Assembly: GCA_040756735.1 (NCBI GenBank)
Contig: JBFLYC010000003.1
Span: forward strand, 129,670 to 193,669
Direction: 5' to 3'
DNA from: JBFLYC01 sp040756735
GTDB lineage: Bacteria > Bacillota > DSM-16504 > Desulfitibacterales > Desulfitibacteraceae
Length of the DNA stretch: 64,000 nt
The notes under the pieces: generated by a model
The model's input: only the letters and a program-made list of their open reading frames with translations
What the model was told of the DNA's origin: nothing
The model's database searches: none
Program-made: the position numbers and the translations under genes
Part shown: positions 16,681-23,535 of the stretch, one piece after another
Layout: every line of letters starts with the position of its first letter
How positions within the stretch are numbered: position 1 is the first letter of the stretch

Positions 16681-17985
16681 TTAATTAACAACAATAGATG
16701 CACCTGTAACACTTCCGTTATGGTGATAATTAACAATCTCAAACCAGTCACTATCAACCGAAGCAAGGCCGCTTTCAAATGTTACATTAAATGTTTTTGT
16801 TACGGTAACTGATGGGTGTGAGCCGTAACCGACACCCCATTGCCCAAGCGTAATGCTAACTGTAACACTTACTGTTTCATTATAGCTTTCAAGTATATTA
16901 TCATCTGTACCTATAGCTTGGATAGAACCAGTTACTTTACCTTGGGTTTTAGCGCCATAATATTGACCAACATGTCTTTTTTCTCCAGATACATTAATAA
17001 TATTATATCTATCAAACACTGGAGTTGGTTCTTCAGCTTCAAAAACTGCAGTTACATTTACATTATAAGCTGGCATGGTAAAGCTTAACACATTACCGTT
17101 TACCTCTACATTCGGTAAGCTTCCATAATTATCCCAACCAACAAATACAAAGCCTTCAAAAGCAGTTGCTGTTAAAGTTACCGGCGCACCTTCTGCATAA
17201 CTACTAAGACCTGATACGCTGCCGTTACCTTCTGCTATAATAGTAGCATCAACTATAAATTCATCAGGGTCTATTGGAGTTGATCCTCCAGTATAGCAGT
17301 CTCTATCTGTAAAAAATGAAGATACATCATATGTTGTTAAATTCCAGTCTGTACCCCATACTTCTACAGGTGCATTATTAGATGCTTGAACAGCATATAC
17401 AGTACCATCTAAAATAAACTCTGCATTCTGGTATCTATTATCAGTTTCTGCGCCTTTGAATAGTATTGCTAAGCATAATTGAACAGATGCCGGGTCTAAT
17501 GGTTCTGATGGGTTTTGAGCATTATAAGTTCCACGCACAGGACCAGCTTCATAGGACAACCAAATATCGTCACCATCTTGATACATTACCCAATCACTAC
17601 CAGCTACTGGAGTATAAATAACATTATCTGTAGATAAATCATCCAAAACGCCTTCGCCAAACTCTGCTTCAATCTTAGCTATAAGAGCCTGATTAGTTGT
17701 TGCTATCCATTCTTTATCAAGTTTAACTCTTAATTGGGCTGCTTTTGTCCCTTCATTTGTAATTTCCCAGCAAACACCGTAACAATCACCTGGGTTAACA
17801 TTGGTAAAAATCTTTCCAGGCACATCTCCTTCTGTAAGTAAGTCAGCATCTACAACTACAGTTCCAGCGACAAATTCTGCTGCAGGTACTACCGTATCAT
17901 CTGTAAACCAAGCGCTTGTTGCTCCTGCAATTAGAGCTGCTGCTAATAAAATTAGTACTGCACTCAAAGCAATTTTTGTTTTCAT
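16681..17985 (-). CDS. TasA-like secreted protein with bacterial-repeat domain
   Basis: This 434-residue protein has a SipW-type signal (hydrophobic core, then ATSAWFTDD at residues 22-30) and a TasA/camelysin beta-sandwich (about 35-225, with NPGDCYGVCWEITNEGTKA and VQASNNAPVEVWG). Next comes a bacterial InlB-B/Flg_new-like repeat (about 245-315, GSVSGLSSYAEGAPVTLTA...FVGWD), then a beta-rich tail. TasA homologues form amyloid-like biofilm fibres. A SipW-like peptidase and a second TasA-like gene lie upstream. Riboswitch 4 precedes it, and GGAGGTAAGAG supports the start. Confidence 0.82.
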   Translation of the reverse strand: MKTKIALSAVLILLAAALIAGATSAWFTDDTVVPAAEFVAGTVVVDADLLTEGDVPGKIFTNVNPGDCYGVCWEITNEGTKAAQLRVKLDKEWIATTNQALIAKIEAEFGEGVLDDLSTDNVIYTPVAGSDWVMYQDGDDIWLSYEAGPVRGTYNAQNPSEPLDPASVQLCLAILFKGAETDNRYQNAEFILDGTVYAVQASNNAPVEVWGTDWNLTTYDVSSFFTDRDCYTGGSTPIDPDEFIVDATIIAEGNGSVSGLSSYAEGAPVTLTATAFEGFVFVGWDNYGSLPNVEVNGNVLSFTMPAYNVNVTAVFEAEEPTPVFDRYNIINVSGEKRHVGQYYGAKTQGKVTGSIQAIGTDDNILESYNETVSVTVSITLGQWGVGYGSHPSVTVTKTFNVTFESGLASVDSDWFEIVNYHHNGSVTGASIVVN

Positions 17986-18026
17986 TTTACTCTTACCTCC
18001 GATTTTTTAAAATAATTTTTAATAAT

Positions 18027-18107
18027 CGGCGGCCAGGCTACCATTCTATTTTAAGAAAGGCCCTATAGCTTTGCGTCCCTGCCTTTCGACAGGTTTGCCT
18101 TTTTCAA
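18027..18107 (-). promoter_or_regulatory. Cyclic di-GMP-I riboswitch 4, before a TasA-like gene
   Basis: The minus strand reads AAAAAGGCAAACCTGTCGAAAGG, GGGACGCAAAGC, TAGGGCCTTTC and ATGGTAGCCTGGCCGCC. The next 35 nt form a CCGATT...AATCGG hairpin whose 3' arm runs into the GGAGG of the 16681-17985 gene. No U-tract is seen, so ribosome-site occlusion is the likely mechanism. About 150 nt of non-coding sequence separates it from the upstream stop. Confidence 0.92.
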
Positions 18108-18266
18108 CTCCCACACTTTAGTACCTTTCGATACTACCCCAAGTTACAACTGCTTCACTATGTACACTACCTACCACCTTTCATGCTATCTGTTTGGCTA
18201 TCACATCCCTTCAATATTTCAGAAATTTATAGCTAACCCCTTGTAATTGATTATGGAGTTTAAGCA

Positions 18267-19235
18267 CTATTCACTACATGTATAGCCCCACACACTAACT
18301 ATGGCATTATTTGATGCTTGCACCGCTTCAGCTTCGAAATATACACTATATTCCCCTGACCAGGATCCACCTATTTCACAGAAACTCATTTCAAAGTCAA
18401 CGGTTTGGTTTGCTGCAACAGGACTGCAGAAATAGTAGTATCCATCGCTGCCCTCAGTCCACCCACTGACTGTAGTTACAATTTCCGGTTCAACATCAGT
18501 ATAGTCTGTACTGCCGCCTGTACAAGATTTTACATCTGCTTTTGCAGCTATATAAATTTCGTCATATGAAGGTAGAGGAATAGTATACGCATCCATTTGA
18601 ACATTGTTTAAGGACTCATGTTTATACGGACCAAGACCTTGCGCAGAATTAGATTCCGGCGCTGTTGCTCCTACATACACATGTGTTTTTGTCATTCTCC
18701 AATTGCCCATGGTCATGTATTTTACACATAAATTTTCAGTATCATTCCATACATAAACTGTGCCGGTATTTTCATAGTTAGATCCTGCTCCAAGCTTTAA
18801 TGAAAATGGAGCATCTACCGTATAACCCTTATTATAAATGTTGTATCTTGCATTACCCCCGCCAAATCTTGGGCTAATATCGCTTTGCTGATCTTTATCA
18901 ACAATACTATAATCCACCGCCCAGGCAGTATCACCACCTGTACATACCAACTCACCGCCACCGTTTCCTTGTAGTTCATGGTTAATTTTTGCCCGCAGCT
19001 TTACTGCTTTGGTACCAGTATTGGTAATGGTCCATTTGACAGTGCCGCAGTTTTCCTCTTCATCAAAACTTTGAACAATGTCTCCTCCAGCAATCTCAAC
19101 TGTGCCAATTACAAATTGGGCTGGGGTACCAGCAGATGTTTTGTCGGTGAAGTAAGCCATACCTGCCCCTCCTATGAGAAACCCCAGGAGAACTAGCAGC
19201 AGAAAACTGGTTAAAATGTGTTTTCTCATATTCAT
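18267..19235 (-). CDS. TasA/camelysin-like secreted protein with SipW-type signal
   Basis: This 322-residue protein starts with a SipW-dependent type signal (hydrophobic core, then GAGMAYFTDKTSAG). The TasA fold follows: FVIGTVEI, CGTVKWTITNTGTKAVKLRA, and a C-terminal VQASNNAIVSVWG that the next gene shares. Between them lies a long Gly/Tyr-rich insertion (about 95-270) with several cysteines. It probably forms or decorates extracellular fibres. It lies directly downstream of the SipW-like peptidase. The exact role is inferred from family and context. Confidence 0.82.
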   Translation of the reverse strand: MNMRKHILTSFLLLVLLGFLIGGAGMAYFTDKTSAGTPAQFVIGTVEIAGGDIVQSFDEEENCGTVKWTITNTGTKAVKLRAKINHELQGNGGGELVCTGGDTAWAVDYSIVDKDQQSDISPRFGGGNARYNIYNKGYTVDAPFSLKLGAGSNYENTGTVYVWNDTENLCVKYMTMGNWRMTKTHVYVGATAPESNSAQGLGPYKHESLNNVQMDAYTIPLPSYDEIYIAAKADVKSCTGGSTDYTDVEPEIVTTVSGWTEGSDGYYYFCSPVAANQTVDFEMSFCEIGGSWSGEYSVYFEAEAVQASNNAIVSVWGYTCSE

Positions 19236-19282
19236 TCATCCTTCCTTACAGCTTTGTCTGGCCTTTAAGCTGTCTTTGGATT

Positions 19283-19918
19283 CTACACCTCATTTTCTAA
19301 TTTCTCTTCAGATCTTTTTTCTTTATTCATCTTCATGATATTTATGTATAGCTTTCTAATTTCAGATATTATAAGAAGAGCTGCGGGTATAATTACCAGA
19401 ATTAACTGTCCCTGTTTTGTCTGTACAAAACTCATGACATATCCCATGTAAGGTATTGCTATGGCTACCTTGCCTACTAGGTTTGTGCCGGGTACTGGGC
19501 TTGGGTCATTCACTTCGTTTGCATCACCTTTGGTGATAAACTTAATGTCATTGGATGTACTATCATCAACCTCCACTACCCTGTGGCTGGTAAGCGACTG
19601 GTGTTCCCCAAAACCCCTGAAGGTAATTATATCTCCTTCTTTTATCTGTTCGGGCTTCATTGGCTTAACAAATGCCAGGCTGCCGGTATCAAAGGCGGGA
19701 GCCATGCTGCCGCTTAAGACTATGTACATGCGATACCCTGCTATTGCTGGTGGACCTCCTGACACTTTTGTCTGTATCAGGAAGAACACCAGAAGAGCAA
19801 CCATTAAGACCATTATTCCAAAAACCACATTCCCCACAATCTTTGTTATTCTTTTGAAATCCATGTTTGTTATGTTCTTGCTCTTTTCTATCTGCTCGTC
19901 AGTAAGCTTAATGCTCAT
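19283..19918 (-). CDS. sipW: Signal peptidase I, SipW/ER type
   Basis: This 211-residue membrane protease has N- and C-terminal transmembrane helices. The catalytic Ser lies in VLSGSMAPAFDTGS, and His replaces Lys in the second motif (LTSHRVVEV). That Ser-His arrangement is typical of SipW and ER-type signal peptidases. In Bacillus, SipW processes TasA and TapA. Here two genes downstream carry AxxF-T-D type signals, so they are the probable clients. AAGGAGG precedes the ATG. The minus-strand neighbours lie within 50 nt. Confidence 0.92.
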   Translation of the reverse strand: MSIKLTDEQIEKSKNITNMDFKRITKIVGNVVFGIMVLMVALLVFFLIQTKVSGGPPAIAGYRMYIVLSGSMAPAFDTGSLAFVKPMKPEQIKEGDIITFRGFGEHQSLTSHRVVEVDDSTSNDIKFITKGDANEVNDPSPVPGTNLVGKVAIAIPYMGYVMSFVQTKQGQLILVIIPAALLIISEIRKLYINIMKMNKEKRSEEKLENEV

Positions 19919-19969
19919 TTAGATGCCTCCTTATTACTGACGTAATTTATAGGTATAGGCTTATTCATT

Positions 19970-21487
19970 TTATTCTTCATCCAGCTTTCGTTCAGGCTCT
20001 GGTTCAGGTTCAGGTTCTGGTTCTGGTTCAGGTTCAGGTTCAGGTTCTGGTTCTGGTTCAGGTTCAGGTTCAGGTTCAGGCTCAGGTTCTGGTTCAGGTT
20101 CAGGCTCTGGTTCTGGTTCAGGCTCTGGTTCTGGTTCAGGTTCTGGTTCAGGTTCTGGTTCAGGTTCAGGTTCAGGTTCAGGCTCTGGTTCAGGTTCAGG
20201 CTCTGGTTCTGGTTCAGGTTCAGGTTCTGGTTCAGGTTCTGGTTCTGGTTCTGGTTCAGGTTCTGGCTCTGGTTCTGGTTCAGGTTCTGGCTCTGGTTCA
20301 GGTTCTGGTTCTGGTTCAGGTTCTGGTTCCTCTTCCTCTTCTAATCTACCTATCTCTGGATCTAGAGCCTTGGCAATAAGTTCCACATCGAATGATCCTT
20401 CTACCTGCTCATCAGATTTTGACACTGCCATTATAGTTATTACGCCTTCTTCAGCTTCACTGGTAACGGTTAAAACGCCATTTTCATCTATGCTTACACC
20501 CTTGCCGCTTACCTTCCAGGTTACTTCTTCTCCTGGTATTTCATCTCCAAATTGATCTACAACTTTAAAGCTGAATTCAGCAGTTCTATCGGCATCTTTA
20601 AGTATTGTTACTTCATAAGGCCCTAATATGTTAATTGCCCTGGGCGCCAATACAGTAACTACTTCTACTTCTTTTTCATCTGTAAGAACATCATTTTCTT
20701 TAGCAAATGAAGCTATGATAGTAAATCTGCCACTGAAAACATTTTCGGGTACATATACATGGCCGTTCTCATCTATAGTAATTCCTTCTGCTGCACCTTC
20801 CAGTTCCCATTTAACATCTTTTACTTCATTTCCTAGCTGGTCTACAACCTTATACCTCCCTATGCCATCTCCACCTTTAAGCTCAATTTCATCAGGACCA
20901 GAGATTTCTATTGAAGTTATTACTACTACTTGCTCGAAATTAATTTTCACAGTATTATCTGCTGAAAAGAAAAATCTTTTTCCATTTCTCATGCCTTCTC
21001 CAGAAACTGTGAAAGTAGGGTATCCATCTCCAGGTTCTAGGTCTTCCAGCCATTTTTCAACGATATTCCAGTCGAATTCTATTTTCAAAACACCGTTTTC
21101 AATACTGGCAGACTCAGGAATGGCATATGCGCTGTTACCGTCATAAAATAATTGAATTGAAAGAATATCGATATCGCTTACGTCAAAGCCACAGCCTTCA
21201 GGAAATCTAATATATGCTATAATGGAGCCTATTTCATAATCTACCATTGCTGTTATAGAAGGGATAATATTCTGGATATTAAAAGTTGCTACCGGTGACT
21301 GCACTTTGTTAGACACAAAGTAGGCATTGGTATTCATGAAATTGAGAGGATATACCAGAAGAGCCGCTGACATCACGAATATTGTCGTTTTCTTTACAGT
21401 CCCCTTGATAGTTGCCTTAACTACTCTGAGACATTCTTCTCTTTTCTTATGTTTTTCTAAACGTTTTTCAAGTTTTGTCTTGCTCAT
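19970..21487 (-). CDS. Surface protein with Ig-like domains and (Glu-Pro)56 tail
   Basis: This 505-residue protein has a basic N-terminus, one hydrophobic segment (about 30-50), a TasA-like opening (NAYFVSNKVQSPVATFNI), two bacterial Ig-like modules (about 190-280 and 285-375), then some 56 consecutive Glu-Pro dipeptides and the end ERKLDEE. Glu-Pro tails are stiff wall-spanning rods, but no sorting motif or hydrophobic anchor follows, so how it is retained is unclear. ATG 21487 with GGTGAGG upstream is preferred over the TTG at 21493. It precedes the sipW-like gene. Confidence 0.82.
   Translation of the reverse strand: MSKTKLEKRLEKHKKREECLRVVKATIKGTVKKTTIFVMSAALLVYPLNFMNTNAYFVSNKVQSPVATFNIQNIIPSITAMVDYEIGSIIAYIRFPEGCGFDVSDIDILSIQLFYDGNSAYAIPESASIENGVLKIEFDWNIVEKWLEDLEPGDGYPTFTVSGEGMRNGKRFFFSADNTVKINFEQVVVITSIEISGPDEIELKGGDGIGRYKVVDQLGNEVKDVKWELEGAAEGITIDENGHVYVPENVFSGRFTIIASFAKENDVLTDEKEVEVVTVLAPRAINILGPYEVTILKDADRTAEFSFKVVDQFGDEIPGEEVTWKVSGKGVSIDENGVLTVTSEAEEGVITIMAVSKSDEQVEGSFDVELIAKALDPEIGRLEEEEEPEPEPEPEPEPEPEPEPEPEPEPEPEPEPEPEPEPEPEPEPEPEPEPEPEPEPEPEPEPEPEPEPEPEPEPEPEPEPEPEPEPEPEPEPEPEPEPEPEPEPEPEPEPEPEPERKLDEE
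19991..20329. repeat. 6-bp coding repeat encoding about 56 Glu-Pro units
   Basis: A 339-bp tract alternates GAR and CCW codons only. On the plus strand it reads as GGTTCA/GGTTCT/GGCTCT variants. Synonymous variation is present but low, so both slippage and recombination could change its length without breaking frame. Confidence 0.95.
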
Positions 21488-21509
21488 ATGCAATTCCTCA
21501 CCTTCCCTT

Positions 21510-21770
21510 TTACTTATCCGAATAATAGGGTTCTATATGCAGATCATCCCACGAACGAAATTCAAATTCACCGTTAGATGTAGGTATCTTGTCAATAGCT
21601 TCATTGAGCAAAAATATCATCTCTAAAATACTCCGGAAGGAAACTGTCTTGTTTTCTTCCAACCATTGAATCGTACCCTGCCAGTTGGCATTCTGTTTGA
21701 AATGTATTCTTATAACAAAAGTAGACCCGCCCATCTTCATCGAATACTTGCTTCTATCTTCTACAGCCAT
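21510..21770 (-). CDS. Small conserved protein of unknown function
   Basis: This 86-residue protein starts MAVEDRSKYSMKMGG and has no signal or membrane segment. The segment TFVIRIHFKQNANWQGTIQWLE is amphipathic beta/alpha. I recall similar short proteins in Clostridia next to surface-protein clusters, but give no function. ATG 21770 is preferred because AAGGAGG lies 8 nt upstream, which shortens the open frame by 11 codons. It appears to be the first gene of the surface operon. Confidence 0.7.
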   Translation of the reverse strand: MAVEDRSKYSMKMGGSTFVIRIHFKQNANWQGTIQWLEENKTVSFRSILEMIFLLNEAIDKIPTSNGEFEFRSWDDLHIEPYYSDK

Positions 21771-21800
21771 CTTATGAACCTCCTTGCAGGAAATACATTG

Positions 21801-21831
21801 CACATGTATTACAAAGTAAGTTTAACATGTG
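21801..21831. promoter_or_regulatory. Inverted repeat upstream of the surface operon
   Basis: CACATGT (21801-21807) and ACATGTG (21825-21831) form a perfect 7-bp inverted repeat with a 17-bp AT-rich spacer, 30 nt before the first operon start codon. It may be a protein operator or leader hairpin; the binding factor is unknown. Confidence 0.45.
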
Positions 21832-21854
21832 CCAGTTATACGGCAGTTTTTTGA

Positions 21855-21887
21855 GAGTTTTATTTGAATTATTTTTGAGTTTTATTT
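21855..21887 (-). promoter_or_regulatory. Direct repeats at 22-bp spacing, possible SARP operator
   Basis: On the minus strand AAATAAAACTC occurs twice with a 22-bp period. A related 11-mer (AAAAATAATTC) lies between them and another (TCAAAAAACTG) after, so the array has an 11-bp period. SARP-family activators bind direct heptamers at about 11-bp spacing near the -35. A possible -10 (TATAAC) follows at about 21836-21841. The adjacent regulator gene has the SARP/BTAD architecture. Confidence 0.45.
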
Positions 21888-21964
21888 TAGTTATTAATGG
21901 GTTATTTCTCGGTTACATGCAACTCCTTAACTCCCTTTACCATTCTATTAATTTATAGCGGCAA

Positions 21965-21992
21965 TAAAAAAAGGAAGCATTTTCAGCTTCCT
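21965..21992 (-). terminator. Terminator after the SARP-like regulator gene
   Basis: On the minus strand AGGAAGC-TGAAAAT-GCTTCCT is followed by TTTTTTTATT. It separates the regulator transcript from the surface operon promoter. Confidence 0.85.
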
Positions 21993-22036
21993 ATAAGGAA
22001 AGGTGATATAAAGAAAATAGTAAATTATTGCTGACT

Positions 22037-23259
22037 TTATATAATTAATTCCCCGACAAAAGACTCGGTTGGTAATACTTCTTGTACCTTTCTATGTACA
22101 ATTAAACCATTATCCTTATACTTTGCCATGAACATCTTTTGCATCCTGTCCAGGGCTGTATTTGCCTGGTCAATATTCAACCCTGGCAGGCTTAATACAA
22201 ATTGGGCTTCATTCCACTCGGTAAGCACATCACCTTTTCGCAAATATGTCAATAATAACTGCCTAAGGTCTTTCATGCCATCCTTTACCTGCTTTTTAGG
22301 CGGCAGTGTATGGTCTGGCAGTGTCAATGTCAAAATTCCCAAAAAAGATTTCCGCCCATATCTTTCTGCACGACGCTTCTCCAATTGGTAAAGAAATCGG
22401 AAAAACTCTATATCACACAACACTGGGGTGTCAGCAAAGCATTCTTCCCGCAGGTTTTCTTTTATGGATGCCAAATCCAAACCTGATTTATTTATTTCGC
22501 CAAATAACAATCTATACAGGTTCTGCATAGCTTTGGAAGGCTTTACTCCCATTTCACGTTCGAATATTTCAGCTACATACTCATAATGTGAACGAGCCTG
22601 TTTTAACTTGCCCTCTCCAGTTAGTGCTTCTATATAACGCAGGTGTATTTCTTCTTCAAAGGTTTCGTGTTTTAGGGCTTTTTCACATATTGTGATAATC
22701 TCTGAAAAACGCTTCTGTTTCTTTAATAATTCTGATACTTCATATATAATCTGCAGGTAAATGCGCCGGTAATGATTCCTGGTTGGTATTAACCATTCAT
22801 GACCATAAGTCTCAGACAGATAATCTCCATGATATAATTCTAATGCTTTTTTATAAGTATCTATCGCTTCTCCTGGAGCATCTTTTGTGATATCATAGGC
22901 CCTTTTAAAAAGGTTTTCAAATTCTTCAATATCCAGCCAGCAATCTCTCAGGTCCAACTTATAGCAGCCGTGAGAAAAGGCGACAATATTGCTGAAGTCT
23001 TTGGCATTATTATCTGACAAAGCTTTTCTAAGCCTAAAAACCAGCGCTCTCAAGGTTCTTTTAGGATCAACATAATCTGCTGCAGGCTGCAGAGAATCAA
23101 CTATTACCTCCGGCGGGCTGAGCTTATCTTTATAGGTTATCAAATACTTGAATAATTCCCATAGCTTCAAAGATTTATTGGAGTTCTCTGAGATATTGTC
23201 GCTGCCACATACAACTGAAAAATGGCCTAGAGTATAAATAAAGTGTGATTAGAAATCAT
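22037..23259 (-). CDS. SARP/BTAD-type transcriptional activator, probable N-terminal frameshift
   Basis: The frame from 23170 (a TTG with no ribosome-binding site) encodes a winged-helix remnant (LKLWELFKYLITYKDKLSPPEVIV) and a bacterial transcriptional activator (BTAD, TPR-like) domain at about 85-225. A C-terminal region of about 115 residues has a GGDEF-like secondary pattern without the motif. The same frame reads open upstream to about 23250 (YTLGHFSVVCGSDNIS), as expected for the missing first strands. An ATG at 23259 encodes MISNH in another frame, so one base seems lost or gained near 23240. It probably controls the surface operon. Confidence 0.75.
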
Positions 23260-23535
23260 AAACATTCCCCTGCTTTGTTATTCTTTCATAATGTATATAT
23301 ACTGTTAATCTTATGTTTGTATTCTTTGTTTAAAGGTCGGAATATGATGGTTATTCTAAAGAAAAAATTCTATACTTATTTATTAATTCTCTACAATAAT
23401 TAATGATAAAATATTATATTAGTCAAATAATTCCAAACTCCTGCAAAAAATCTTTGCTAAAATGAAAAAATTTAATATTTTAAGCTGGTTACCCCCGAAA
23501 AATATACATCATTTTTCGTATTTTAATAAATTCAC
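23260..23535. other. AT-rich intergenic region
   Basis: This stretch is very AT-rich with no ORF, repeat or clear hairpin. It lies between the 3' end of the ATP-grasp/M20 gene and the start of the regulator gene. The regulator's promoter is expected here. Confidence 0.4.
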
